Below, piece by piece: positions 45,650-56,600 of a stretch of 64,000 bases of DNA. Location of the stretch: positions 248,001 to 312,000 of the forward strand of contig NZ_JBFTXJ020000004.1 of assembly GCF_041379945.2 (NCBI RefSeq), written 5' to 3'. The notes below the pieces were generated by a model. The model had not been told where the DNA came from and did not search any database. It worked only from the letters and a program-made list of their open reading frames with translations. The position numbers and the translations under genes were made by a program. Source of the stretch: Aneurinibacillus sp. REN35. GTDB lineage: Bacteria; Bacillota; Bacilli; Aneurinibacillales; Aneurinibacillaceae. How positions within the stretch are numbered: position 1 is the first letter of the stretch; each line of letters starts with the position of its first letter.

Positions 45650-46672
45650 TTACTTCAGATAATGCATAACGGCTTCCGCAGCTTCCGCAACATGATCAGC
45701 AGCAATTACGATTGATTCACCTGTATACTGCCCCTCCATAAATGTATAGCGCGGATCATAATAATGCTTAAGCAATAATCGAATGGCTTCTTCATATTCA
45801 TCATGAAGCAGATGTTCTTCAATCGCAGCTGCAATAGGAATGTGGATTCGCTTCTTTATTTTTAAGAAGGCTTCTATATATTGCTCCTTATATTCCTTGG
45901 GACGATACTCTTCAAGAATGATGCGGACACGTTCATGTATCGGCAGCTCTATAATGATATGTATACCTTTCGCTTTGGCTTGGATAAGAAACTCAGGGAG
46001 CAGAATTTTTCCGATTCGTCTGCTTTCCGCTTCCATTACCACATAGGGCGCTTCATTCACACGGTCAAGCTGATGTAACAATAACGCGTCAAACGACTTT
46101 TGGTTGTTGGGCGTAGTACCGATCCCTCCAAAAATCGAACCGCGGTGTCCTGCAGCAGCCTCCAGATCCAGCACTGGGTAGCCGTTCTTTTGCATTTCAT
46201 GAAGAATATGTGTTTTTCCACATCCGGTATTACCACCTATGACGATCGCCTGCGGACGAAACTCATACTGCTCCAGTCGTTCGACCACCCATCTGCGGTA
46301 GGCACGCACACCTCCAAGCAGACGAAAAACGCGCAGCCCCATTAGTGAAAGCAGCGTGGCCGTCGTCTTGCTCCGCATACCTCCCCGCCAGCAGAACACC
46401 GCTAGTGGTGCATCGTACTGCTGAAACTGCTTAATAAAAGCAGGCAGCTTGCCTGAGACGATCTCCAGCCCGCGTTCCTTTGCCGCTTCTACGCTTACCT
46501 GTTTGTAGATCGTGCCGATTTCTGCCCGCTCCTCATTCGTAAAAAGAGGAATGTTCATGCTTCCGGGAATGGTAGCCTCTGCAAACTCAGCAGAGGAGCG
46601 AACATCGACGAGAACCACCTTTCCCTGCTTGTGTTGTTCAAGCAGCTCTTGAACCGTAATATCCTGAAACAA
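45650..46672 (-). CDS. mnmH: tRNA 2-selenouridine synthase MnmH/SelU
   Basis: A 340-residue enzyme that exchanges sulfur for selenium at the wobble 2-thiouridine of some tRNAs. The N-terminal rhodanese domain has the catalytic cysteine in AVFCWRGGMRSKT. The C-terminal P-loop is IGGNTGCGKTHIL. It starts with TTG after AGGAGG. It lies 18 bp after selD, which supplies selenophosphate, so the two form a self-contained selenouridine module. Confidence 0.93.
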   Translation of the reverse strand: MFQDITVQELLEQHKQGKVVLVDVRSSAEFAEATIPGSMNIPLFTNEERAEIGTIYKQVSVEAAKERGLEIVSGKLPAFIKQFQQYDAPLAVFCWRGGMRSKTTATLLSLMGLRVFRLLGGVRAYRRWVVERLEQYEFRPQAIVIGGNTGCGKTHILHEMQKNGYPVLDLEAAAGHRGSIFGGIGTTPNNQKSFDALLLHQLDRVNEAPYVVMEAESRRIGKILLPEFLIQAKAKGIHIIIELPIHERVRIILEEYRPKEYKEQYIEAFLKIKKRIHIPIAAAIEEHLLHDEYEEAIRLLLKHYYDPRYTFMEGQYTGESIVIAADHVAEAAEAVMHYLK

Positions 46673-46690
46673 CAGCGATTGCGCCTCCTG

Positions 46691-47740
46691 TCAAAAAACC
46701 TTGATGCATCCTTGATGCTCTTCTGTTACATAACCAATCTGCTGCGCTTCTACTCCTGCTCCACGCAGCGCTTCCAGCAGCGCTTCTGCGTCCTTTTCCG
46801 CCACCGACAGCAGCAGGCCGCCCGAAGTGACCGCATCACATAAAATATACTGTTCAATCTGATCAAGATTGTCAGCAAAAGATACAGCATCCTCTACATG
46901 CTGAAAGTTATTTTTCGTACCACCAGGGACAAATCCGGCTTCCGCCAGCTCGCGCACACGCGGCAGTACCGGAACCTGCGAACGATCGATCTCAATCCCC
47001 ACATGACTGCCCTTGGCCATCTCCAGGGCATGCCCTAGCAGGCCAAAACCGGTCACATCTGTACAGGCATGCACATCGTAGGTGGCCATTGTTTCAGCGG
47101 CCGCTCTGTTCAACGTGGACATGACCTGTGTCACACGGGCCACTTCCTGCTCCGTAAGCTGATCCTTTTTAATCGCTGTCGTCAAGATGCCCACGCCGAT
47201 CGGCTTCGTTAGAATCAAGCGGTCTCCCACTATAGCTGTAGCGTTCGTTTTTACATGATCGGGATGCACCAGACCCGTTACGGCGAGGCCAAATTTTGGT
47301 TCATTGTCGTCTATCGAGTGACCGCCTACCAGCGTGGCGCCGGCTTCCTGTACTTTTTCAGCCGCTCCCCGAAGAATATCAGCAAGAACCGCTTTATCCA
47401 GCTTATGTATTGGGAAAGCCACGATGTTCATCACGGTGAGCGGTTTGCCTCCCATCGCATAAATATCGCTGATCGCATTCGCCGCAGCAATCTGTCCGAA
47501 CGAATACGGATCGTCTACAATAGGCGTAAAGAAGTCCAGCGTCTGAACCAGTGCCAGATCGTCAGAAAGCTTAAATACCCCCGCGTCATCACTCGTATCC
47601 AGACCGACAAGCAGGTTGGGATGCGGCTCGGTCACCGGAAGTTGCTGAAGCACCTGCGCTAAATCCATCGGGCCGATTTTACAACCGCAGCCCCCCTTTG
47701 TTGAAAAAGATGTGAGCTTAATTTTATTTTCAGTCGACAT
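46691..47740 (-). CDS. selD: Selenide, water dikinase SelD
   Basis: A 349-residue enzyme that makes selenophosphate from selenide and ATP. KGGCGCKIG is the active-site loop; its catalytic position is encoded by TGC (Cys), not a selenocysteine TGA. LVGLDTSDDAGVF, QTLDFFTPIVDDPYSFG and TDVTGFGLLGH are diagnostic. No selA/selB gene is seen here, so selenium use through mnmH alone is possible. Confidence 0.96.
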   Translation of the reverse strand: MSTENKIKLTSFSTKGGCGCKIGPMDLAQVLQQLPVTEPHPNLLVGLDTSDDAGVFKLSDDLALVQTLDFFTPIVDDPYSFGQIAAANAISDIYAMGGKPLTVMNIVAFPIHKLDKAVLADILRGAAEKVQEAGATLVGGHSIDDNEPKFGLAVTGLVHPDHVKTNATAIVGDRLILTKPIGVGILTTAIKKDQLTEQEVARVTQVMSTLNRAAAETMATYDVHACTDVTGFGLLGHALEMAKGSHVGIEIDRSQVPVLPRVRELAEAGFVPGGTKNNFQHVEDAVSFADNLDQIEQYILCDAVTSGGLLLSVAEKDAEALLEALRGAGVEAQQIGYVTEEHQGCIKVF

Positions 47741-47838
47741 GATACGTCTCCCTTTCTACGTAATGAATGATAACTTTATAGTACAACACAAGAGGGCTTC
47801 TTCGCAAAAAACAGTCTCTACGGCAGAACACACGATGC

Positions 47839-50800
47839 TCAGATGTCGGTTACAGGTACAACAATATTAATCCGATACCCCGCCCCCGGCTCCGTATGTA
47901 CATGAAGCGTTCCCCCGCTCTCTTCAATGCGCTCACACATCGTAGAAAGACCAAACCCAAATAACGGCCGCTCATCACCTTTACCGTTATCCTGCAATGC
48001 AAAATACAGGTTGCCGTTCTCCTGGCGCAGAGAAAATAGAAAATGTGTACTTTTCCCATGGCGGATTCCGTTTGTCAGACCTTCCTTAAGCGCATGGTAC
48101 AATGCTTTTTTTTGCGTCGGGGACAGTTCAGGTAAGGGAGAAATTTGATAATCAATCGTTACACCCATATGCTGCTCTGTCTCTTGAAGCAGTTGGATCA
48201 GGCTCTGCTCTAAAGAAAAAGCCACCTGTTCACTCCGCAGCATTTGCATTGAGCGGCGAATCTCATCTAATCCATTTCGTATTAGCTGCTGAGTGAGTTC
48301 AAGCTTTTCCATGACAAGCATCGGATCTTTCATCAGCAACCGCTTCCCTGCTTCAAGTTGAATGATCGTCGTCGTTAAGGAATGGCCTACAATATCATGA
48401 ATTTCACCGGCAATTCGATTTCTCTCTTCAAGCACTGACTTCTCAGCCAACGCCTCGGCATTTTTCCAGTGCATCTGCTCAAGCTCTCTCGTACGCTCTC
48501 TTATTTTTACCTCAAGCTTCTCATTGAATTGACTAAGCTCTTTGGCATGCTCCCTCACTTCTTGTATAGCCTGCCGCAGCGAGAGAAGCGTGTGTACTCG
48601 AGCAAGAAGCTCTCTTCTGTCAAATGGCTTGGTGATATAGTCATTCGCCCCAGCCTCAAATGCCGCGATAATGTCTTCGGGTTGATTCTTTGCGGTTACA
48701 ATAAGAATAGGGAGTTCTGTAAGGGAGTTGTGCTGTCGCAGCAGGCGGCATATTTCATACCCCGAGAGTTTAGGCATCATAATATCGAGAATCACCAGAT
48801 CAAAGCCACCGTGCTCCTCAAATGCATGAATTGCCTCCTCTCCATCATTACGGGTGCTAACATGATAGCCTTCCAATACAAGATGATTAATCAGCACCTG
48901 CAAATTTATTGGCTCATCATCTACAATGAGAATGGTTCCCCGTACCTTTTCCGCTGCAACCCTATAAGGAGTGACTTCCTGTGCCACCCTTGTTACGCCT
49001 TTTTCATAAGAGACCACAGCAGAGGATGCGGCTACTTCCTGTTCTGCTTGTTGCGCGAGCGGCAGCGTAAACACAAAGGTCGCTCCACCGCCCTCCTCAG
49101 ACGCTGCCTTAATCGTACCTCCATGCATTTCAATGAATCCCTTAGTGATGCTTAACCCTAATCCACTTCCACCAAAGCGGCGATGTGTTTCTATATCACC
49201 TTGTTCAAACTCTTTGAAAATAATCTCCAGCTTTTCTTCCGGAATGCCTATACCTGTATCCTTGACGAAAATTTTCGCGTAGACTCCCGACACTTCTGCC
49301 GCTACCTCAATCCTGCCTGCCTCTGTAAACTTCACCGCATTCCCAATAAGATTATATAAAATTTGCTGGATGCGATTCTCATCTCCATATACGGGAGGAA
49401 ACGAATCCGGGATACGGTTATGAAATTCCAGCGCCTTATTCTGTGCAAGGTAGGCAGCAAACTCCAGTACGGCTCTTGTTATATCCTGTATACGGACCGG
49501 CTTACGATATAAAAGGATAGCCTGATTCTTTAGCTGAGAGACATCCAGCATATCATTCACAAGCCTTGAAAGTCGGCTTGCGCTTGTGCTGATCATCGAG
49601 ATATTTTTTCTTGTTTGTTCCGAAAGCGGACCTGCGGCCCCCGCCAATAGCGAATCAGCGATACCCATAATCCCATGCAGCGGTGTCCGAAGTTCATGTG
49701 AAGTCGTCGCTACAAATTCATCCTTAAGCTTATCTAACCTGTGCAGGCTTTCCAATGCGAGCTGCTGACTTTTCTTTGTCTCGGCTTCCGCCAGCTCTTT
49801 TTCCCTCCGCATCATATTGATCTTGTCAGCTAAGGCAAACGACAGCAAAAGCGATTCCAATACAGCGCCAAACTGGAATGAATACCGCATCCAGTTCGCT
49901 CCGGTAAAGTGTCCTTCATCAATCATGCTAGAGAGAGCCGAGCAAAGGAAAAACAACAGCCAGGCAAGCAAATAATAACGGGCAGGCCTGTATCCCTTTA
50001 CCCAGCACAGTGCTCCGGCAACGATAATCATAATGGTCGAAATTCCTGTGCTTAGCATCACAAGCTGAAGGGAAAGCTTATAACTGAACGGAAGCAGCAG
50101 CAGCGTCAGTATTCCGGCAAATATACAGCCTAGAAGCCAGGGATTGATTTTCGGAGCATAGACTTTGATATTCAAGAAATCTCGTGCAGATAGAGCACCC
50201 CAGATGATGGAGCAGGCCATGAAAAAGATAATGGATACATTGTTCCATTGGGGAGAATTCGGCCATATATATTCATAACCGATGCCATTATAAGCGAGCT
50301 GTGTACAAAGAGATGAAAAAACAAACAAAACGTAGTAGAGATATTGGTACATGCGAAGTGAAAAAAATAAAAATAAATTATACAGCGCAATAGCCAGCAA
50401 AATACCTGTAACGATGCCAATAATAAGGAATTCGGCTTGACTTGCTTCAGCGAACGCCTGCGGTTCCCATAACAGAAGCGGAAACTGCATGGCACCTTCC
50501 GTTTCGATACGCAAATAGAACGTTTCGGTCTTCATTTGTGCGGGGTGAATGGCGAATACAACGTTCCGATGCGGAATGTCCTTATCCTGCAACGGAAAAA
50601 TATCGCCAGCTGTCTTAGCCGTAAATCCACCGATGCGATTAGGTGTATACAATGTGACACGATCGATTGGCGGGGCGGCAATCTCAAGCCACCATTCCTT
50701 TTCGCTGGAGGTATTGCTGATCTGAATGCGAACCCAATAGGCGGAGGAGACATAGCCAAAATTGGGATACGTTTGATCAATAGGAGAGAACCTATTAGAA

Positions 50801-50988
50801 AATGCGCCAGAACTAACATCGGCAATCGTCCATTTCTTTTCCTTATCCTCTAGAATATCGATGTAGGGTGCCAATGTGTACTGACTTTGACTTGAATCAA
50901 GCAGCACCATATTGTTAGCTTGAACAAGCAGGGGAAAGACCAAAAAAAGAAAGAAAAAAAAGAAAACCATAACGAATGCTTTTTTCAA
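47839..50988 (-). CDS. 7TMR-DISM hybrid sensor with two histidine-kinase modules
   Basis: A 1049-residue sensor. In order: signal peptide, 7TMR-DISMED2 extracellular domain (about 30-180), seven membrane helices (about 185-390), a HisKA domain with His431 in TSHELRTPLHG, HATPase (about 535-645; VKDTGIGIP, GGSGLGLSI), a receiver with Asp735 in ILDIMMPKLSGYE, a coiled coil, and a second, NarX/DesK-type kinase with His864 in GEIHDIVGHS and its own HATPase (NGIRHGKS, FGFGLSTMCERIEESG). The TTG start at 50988 follows AGGGGCGG and leads directly into the signal peptide; the longer frame has none. No response-regulator gene is adjacent. The signal is unknown. Confidence 0.88.
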   Translation of the reverse strand: MKKAFVMVFFFFFLFLVFPLLVQANNMVLLDSSQSQYTLAPYIDILEDKEKKWTIADVSSGAFSNRFSPIDQTYPNFGYVSSAYWVRIQISNTSSEKEWWLEIAAPPIDRVTLYTPNRIGGFTAKTAGDIFPLQDKDIPHRNVVFAIHPAQMKTETFYLRIETEGAMQFPLLLWEPQAFAEASQAEFLIIGIVTGILLAIALYNLFLFFSLRMYQYLYYVLFVFSSLCTQLAYNGIGYEYIWPNSPQWNNVSIIFFMACSIIWGALSARDFLNIKVYAPKINPWLLGCIFAGILTLLLLPFSYKLSLQLVMLSTGISTIMIIVAGALCWVKGYRPARYYLLAWLLFFLCSALSSMIDEGHFTGANWMRYSFQFGAVLESLLLSFALADKINMMRREKELAEAETKKSQQLALESLHRLDKLKDEFVATTSHELRTPLHGIMGIADSLLAGAAGPLSEQTRKNISMISTSASRLSRLVNDMLDVSQLKNQAILLYRKPVRIQDITRAVLEFAAYLAQNKALEFHNRIPDSFPPVYGDENRIQQILYNLIGNAVKFTEAGRIEVAAEVSGVYAKIFVKDTGIGIPEEKLEIIFKEFEQGDIETHRRFGGSGLGLSITKGFIEMHGGTIKAASEEGGGATFVFTLPLAQQAEQEVAASSAVVSYEKGVTRVAQEVTPYRVAAEKVRGTILIVDDEPINLQVLINHLVLEGYHVSTRNDGEEAIHAFEEHGGFDLVILDIMMPKLSGYEICRLLRQHNSLTELPILIVTAKNQPEDIIAAFEAGANDYITKPFDRRELLARVHTLLSLRQAIQEVREHAKELSQFNEKLEVKIRERTRELEQMHWKNAEALAEKSVLEERNRIAGEIHDIVGHSLTTTIIQLEAGKRLLMKDPMLVMEKLELTQQLIRNGLDEIRRSMQMLRSEQVAFSLEQSLIQLLQETEQHMGVTIDYQISPLPELSPTQKKALYHALKEGLTNGIRHGKSTHFLFSLRQENGNLYFALQDNGKGDERPLFGFGLSTMCERIEESGGTLHVHTEPGAGYRINIVVPVTDI

Positions 50989-51365
50989 ACTTTCCGCCCC
51001 TTTCTTTTCTTCGGTAGATGCGCACACATTTTTTGGATTATACTTAATTATAATCTCAATCTTCTTACGATTGGAATTAGCTTTATGTAAAAAAATCAAA
51101 AGAAAAGGCACCTGCAGAGCGCTGCCGCCCGTAGATGCCTTACTCATTTTATGAGTGCTGTTGTGATTATTCATAATAGGTCACGAGTAGTTATCACTCG
51201 TGAAATAATATATCTATCATACATTTCCTTTATTTATATTACGTACCTTTTTGTAGCTCATGAACGTCTGTCGAATAAACCAATAAAGGTACTCAAAAAA
51301 CTAAAGGAAACATAAATTTTTCAATTTTACTGGTACGGTATGATCGTAGCAATTACAAATCGTCC

Positions 51366-52868
51366 CTATGCGTATGCGTACTGTTTTTGACCGACTAGAC
51401 CAAGCGTCTGTGTTGTTGAAGTTTGAATCTCGTGGAAAAGCTCTGGGTTTTCCGCAAGTGAAACGCCATAAGAAGGAATCATTTCTTTTATTTTCAGCTC
51501 CCACTCTTGTAGCTGTTGTGGGAAGCATTTTTTTATTACCTCAAGCATAACGTGAACGGCAGTAGAAGCACCCGGAGAAGCGCCGAGCAATGCAGCGATC
51601 GAACCATCAGCAGCACTAATAACCTCCGTGCCAAATTGCAATGTTCCTTTGCCGGCAGCAGTATCTTTGATAACTTGTACACGTTGACCCGCTACCACTA
51701 AGTCCCAATCTTCGCTTTTAGCGGTCGGGATGAACTCACGTAATTCTTCCATGCGCTTTTCTTTCGATAACATCACTTGCTCGATCAGGTATTTTGTCAA
51801 TGGAACGTTTTTTGCGCCTGCCGCCAACATCGTTACGACGTTATTCGGCTTTACGGAACCTAATAAATCAAACATGGAACCGGTTTTTAAGAACTTTGGC
51901 GAGAAGCCGGCAAACGGTCCAAAGAGCAATGATTTTTTGTTGTCGATAAATCTTGTGTCCAGATGCGGAACAGACATTGGCGGAGCACCAACCTTAGCTT
52001 TACCGTATACTTTGGCATGGTGCTGCTCTACAACCTCAGGATTGTTACATACCATAAATATTCCGCTTACCGGGAATCCGCCAATATGTTTGCCTTCAGG
52101 GATACCTGATTTTTGCAGTAAATGCAGGCTTCCACCTCCGCCTCCGATAAAGACGAATTTTGCCGTATGACGCTCGACCATTCCACTATTGAGATTCTTC
52201 ACTTTCAATTCCCACGATCCGTCGCTCGTGCGCTTAATATCATCCACATTATGTTTGAATTTTATAGCGACGTTTTTATTCTGTAAGTGGTCAAATAACA
52301 TGCGCGTTAAAGCGCCAAAGTTGACATCTGTTCCAGAGTCGATTTTTGTTGCAGCTATCGCCTCGTTCAATGTCCGGTCTTTCATAATAAGCGGAATCCA
52401 TTCCATCAGTTTTTTCGGGTCATCGGAAAACTCCATCCCTTGAAACAGCGGATTGTTAGACAGCGCTTCAAAACGCTTCTTTAAAAACTCTACATTCTGT
52501 TCCCCATGCACTAAGCTCAAGTGAGGCAATGACATGATAAAATCTTGCGGATTACGAATAAGATTGCTTTTTACAAGATAAGACCAAAACTGCATTGAAA
52601 CCTGAAACTGTTGATTGATATTTATAGCTTTGCTAATATCTATCGATCCGTCCGATTTTTCGGAAGTGTAGTTAAGCTCGCACAGTGCCGCATGCCCTGT
52701 TCCTGCGTTATTCCATTCGTTAGAACTTTCTTCACCTGCGCTTGCGAGCTTCTCAAACACTGTAATGTTCCAGTCTGGTGCTAGCTCTTTCAGCAATGTC
52801 CCCAAAGTTGCACTCATGATTCCGGCACCAATTAAGATAACGTCTGTTCTCGTTTGTCTGTTACTCAT
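51366..52868 (-). CDS. mqo: Malate:quinone oxidoreductase
   Basis: A 500-residue FAD-dependent membrane-associated enzyme that oxidises malate and passes electrons to quinone. The FAD motif is [39 protein letters not shown] and [20 protein letters not shown] are diagnostic of Mqo. Full length. The 5' region carries TATAAT at 52975-52980 and a leader of about 100 nt with a hairpin. Confidence 0.96.
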   Translation of the reverse strand: MSNRQTRTDVILIGAGIMSATLGTLLKELAPDWNITVFEKLASAGEESSNEWNNAGTGHAALCELNYTSEKSDGSIDISKAININQQFQVSMQFWSYLVKSNLIRNPQDFIMSLPHLSLVHGEQNVEFLKKRFEALSNNPLFQGMEFSDDPKKLMEWIPLIMKDRTLNEAIAATKIDSGTDVNFGALTRMLFDHLQNKNVAIKFKHNVDDIKRTSDGSWELKVKNLNSGMVERHTAKFVFIGGGGGSLHLLQKSGIPEGKHIGGFPVSGIFMVCNNPEVVEQHHAKVYGKAKVGAPPMSVPHLDTRFIDNKKSLLFGPFAGFSPKFLKTGSMFDLLGSVKPNNVVTMLAAGAKNVPLTKYLIEQVMLSKEKRMEELREFIPTAKSEDWDLVVAGQRVQVIKDTAAGKGTLQFGTEVISAADGSIAALLGASPGASTAVHVMLEVIKKCFPQQLQEWELKIKEMIPSYGVSLAENPELFHEIQTSTTQTLGLVGQKQYAYA

Positions 52869-53617
52869 TTTTACCGTCCTTTTATACCTTTAAATTTGCA
52901 GAAAGGATGTAGGCGCTCCTGCTTGGGCGCTACAGCAAGCTAGGCGCGACCAGTCACACACCTTTTCTAGATCAATTATAACCCTATCATAGTGTATCAC
53001 TATTAGTTAGAGATTAAAATTTTTTTTTACTATTATATGATAGTTATAGGCTATTAAAATGTGGTAAATTTCCACGGTGACATACTATTACAGGTAAGAA
53101 TTAGTAAAAGTATACGGGATAATATATTCTTGATAAAAAGGTGAAGACATACTCGTCTTCACCTTTTCTGCATATCTATTCATTTTGTTATTTATCATAA
53201 TTAGTAAGACACGTATCATATTAATTTAGATAAAAATTCAAAGTTAATTAGATTTTAATTATTAATCACTCTAAAAATAGATTCATTTTTCGTGATTAGA
53301 AAATGATAATTAATGAATTTATTCCCTGATTATTGAAAAAAATCATATTTAGTTAGACAAAAATTTATTCGGCAAAAGAACGCACTATAGACCATTTGTA
53401 TAATTATAGAATATTTACTTTTCATCAAATACCCATTTTATAAAAATTAACTTTTAAATAATTGAGTAAAGGCTGCCAGACATATGTAGTCGGCAACCCC
53501 TTGTATGGTGTTCAACTAATTTTTCTATATTAGTGGTAAGTCAGGTAGTCTAATGTTCTTTCACCTTTTTCATTAATGATAATGTGGATCGGTAAATGAA
53601 TTTGAGCTGTTCATATA
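52869..53617. other. 749-bp gene-free, increasingly AT-rich junction between core and island
   Basis: The right-hand 500 bp are visibly AT-rich and contain no credible frame. Near mqo there is its promoter and a leader with three GGCGC repeats and a GCTTG/CAAGC hairpin (about 52910-52950). A free-standing terminator lies at 53136. An imperfect GC-richer hairpin (GGCTGCCAGAC with GTCGGCAACC, 53472-53497) precedes the Avs-like gene's 3' end. This looks like the decayed left boundary of the island. Confidence 0.55.
53136..53167. terminator. Orphan bidirectional terminator
   Basis: A perfect 13-bp stem AAAAGGTGAAGAC / GTCTTCACCTTTT with a 6-nt loop. No gene now ends next to it, so it may remain from a lost gene or insulate mqo from the island. 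Confidence 0.75.
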
Positions 53618-56600
53618 CTAATTGATTCTTTTCACAAGACCATTCTTTATGGTAGCCAACAACATCGAAATATTATCCTCTTCCCCATCCCTGAATACTT
53701 CCAATTCCTTTTTCATACCCTCTGGATTTTCAAAGAATTGTCCGTTTCTTGATACCATTATTGTCCAAAACTCATAGACATAAGGGACGATGAGTCTCTT
53801 CTTCAACTCTTTCCAAGATTGGTACGTTCCCTCAAGGAAAGAAACACAAGCTTCAAAAATATGAAGTGCATCTTTTGGTAAGGATAGATATGATGCTGCA
53901 AGATAATAAACCATCTTTATCGATTGCCATTCAGATACACTATTTCCGTTTTTGATCAAATTTTCATAAGAACGATCCTTGGCAAAAACGACCTCAATCA
54001 CATTAGATAACTCGAACCAAAATTCGGGAGATGAGGCTGTTATCCTCATTTGATTTGATAATAATTGAAGTTGACCTGCGAGCTCACGTGCACGCTCCGG
54101 TTCATATATATAAGATACCAATAATTTAAGTATAGCAGGAATAATGCTAAAATTAGCCCCATTCTCCTCTATATCATTCCAAATCTTATTAGGTTTCACT
54201 CCTAAAACTTCTTCAGGATCAGCATGAGTGGATCCCTGATGATACATCGCAAACAATATTTGAACTTCTAGGGCAACGTCCAAAGCCAAAGCATATTCTT
54301 TTTCTTCAAGCAAAAGAGGTAATGCCCGTACCCCAATCATACCCACGCTCCCTTGTGCCCCTTTATTTCGAGCAAGGTCGAAAGCTTCTAAAGTCCATCT
54401 GATCGCTTCTTCTCGTTTATTAAAATGGTCAGCTGCTATCCCTAGATGAGCAGGTAAGAATAGCTCGCTTTCTGATTTATACGCCTTAGCAATCAAAGGT
54501 CGATGCACAATGAAAAAACCTCTGCAGGGTGCAACATATTCCTTTCCATCAGATGCAGAATCTGGAGGACTTCCTGTTACAACATCCGAGCAAATATATC
54601 CGAGCGCATGTCCAAAACTCATAAATGCAGCCTGCCACTCTTCGTTGTTCTTATCTGCATTTAATAATCGTTCTACTGCTTCCTCATAAATTGAAAGTAC
54701 ATTGGATAACTGGCCAGCCATCCAATGAGCAATTATATGTTCTCCCATTGCTTTTAGGAGCAGAATTTCTGGTACTTGTTCGTTATTTCTAGACAAGTCT
54801 ACAGCCTTCTGAGTGAAAAACATTGCTTGTTGAAGGTTATGCTCTCCAATTGCTTTGCTTAGCTCTATATACGTATATATGCGCTGTACTGGAAATAAGC
54901 TAATTTCAGTTTTTAATGCCTCGGTTAACCATCTAATGGCTTCCATATAATCTTTTTTGTACACATACTGTCTTCCGATAGCATCTTTAATCACGTATAG
55001 ATCAACATCATTAAATGATGTATGATCCAAAGCGGTAATCGCCAAACTATGTGCATACGATATATTATTCAAATATTCTGCGTAGACAATTATACGTCCT
55101 CGAATAGAACAAGCCAAAAGAATATCCAGGTTTAAATCCTCTGCACAGTTTGAGACATCCTCAAGGAGATAAAGAACTTGCTGCCAATTTTGAATACCTT
55201 TTTCTTTCTCACTTTCCTGCGTCCATATACGATCACAGATATTAATACAGCTATCATAATATAATTCACTCTGTACTGCATAGCTTAACTGTTCTGGTGT
55301 CATACTCCGTAGGGCCTCTAACCACAGTCTCAACTCAGAAGATGTTCGTACTCCTGCACCTGTGACCCATATCAATGAAGCCAGATGAAATTTATTAAAT
55401 TCATCATCCAATTCTTTGGTATTTGCATCTAAAATATTCAAGGAATGTATTAAATAAGTATTTGCTTTCTCTGCGTTATCCAACGCATGTAAAGATGCGG
55501 CATATAACATAGTAATGAACACTACTGTGGAATTGGAATCTTCCACACTTGTCAATAAACAATCTAAATCCTGAAGCAAATACGTTATCGATTTACCCAT
55601 TTTTTGAAAAACCATAATTTGCTTTGTGCGTAATGCCAGCTTTGTTTCATAATCCATTTGATCAGGTAATGAAGTATCAGCCCATATCGAAGTAAATCCC
55701 CACACATCCTTATAAACCTTGTGCTGCTCCAATTGATCAAGGGATACGATTAATGTGAGTCCAGCTTCTTTATAAGCTTCTGCAGCTACAAAGTACCCGA
55801 TTGCTCGTACGCCATCCATTGGGTCTATCGTTCGTTTATGAACGATGTGTAAACCTAGAACATGGTTCACCTTTTTTATTGTGTCCATGTCCAAATTAAG
55901 CGTTCCCAGTTGAGTGAGCAAAGGTGACACAAGATAATTGGTTTCCGTATCCTTTTGGATCCATAAGCCTGAAATATTAAATACTTTTTCAAAAGGATGA
56001 GAGATAACTGGTGGTACTTCACTAATTTTTTGAATTTGTTCCCGATCAAATGGAGCACGTACTAATGTTAATCGGTAAAGAAATTCCCTCGTTTCAGCAT
56101 CCTCAAGGTTATTTAATAATGCAAATTGCATCTCCTCAATTAAACTACCAGCATACTCCCCCTTAAACAGTGCACCAAAAGTATCTTTGTCGATTATCCA
56201 ATTTTTGTTGATAAAATAATGAGTAGCTGCCGTCACTAACACAGGATGCCCTTTAGTAAGCAAAGTTACAAATGTGATAAAATTGCTATTACTGCGGAAT
56301 TCATCTGGTGCCTTATGCAATCGAAAGAGTTCTTCGACGTCCTTTTCAATGAATCTAGGTACCTCATATTGTTTTACCTTGTTTTCTTCCAAGATAGTAT
56401 AGAAACTTTTATGTAAAGGATATGCACTGGTGGACAAAATTTTAATTCCAACCGAATCACATGCCTTAGCAAGCATCAGCAACTTCTCGTCGAGCATGTG
56501 TTTCCCATTCGTACGTGGCAAATCGTCTAAAAATATCAACATATCCCCAGAAGCTGCAAAATTACGACAGACATCCTCGTACCACTGGCTCCAATTGGTT

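Noticed and set aside
45521-45715. 64-aa plus-strand frame before mnmH
   Set aside because: It overlaps the mnmH terminator and 3' end, has no ribosome site and resembles no family.
48469-49155. 228-aa plus-strand frame inside the sensor kinase
   Set aside because: Antisense to well-conserved receiver and kinase motifs; no start signal.
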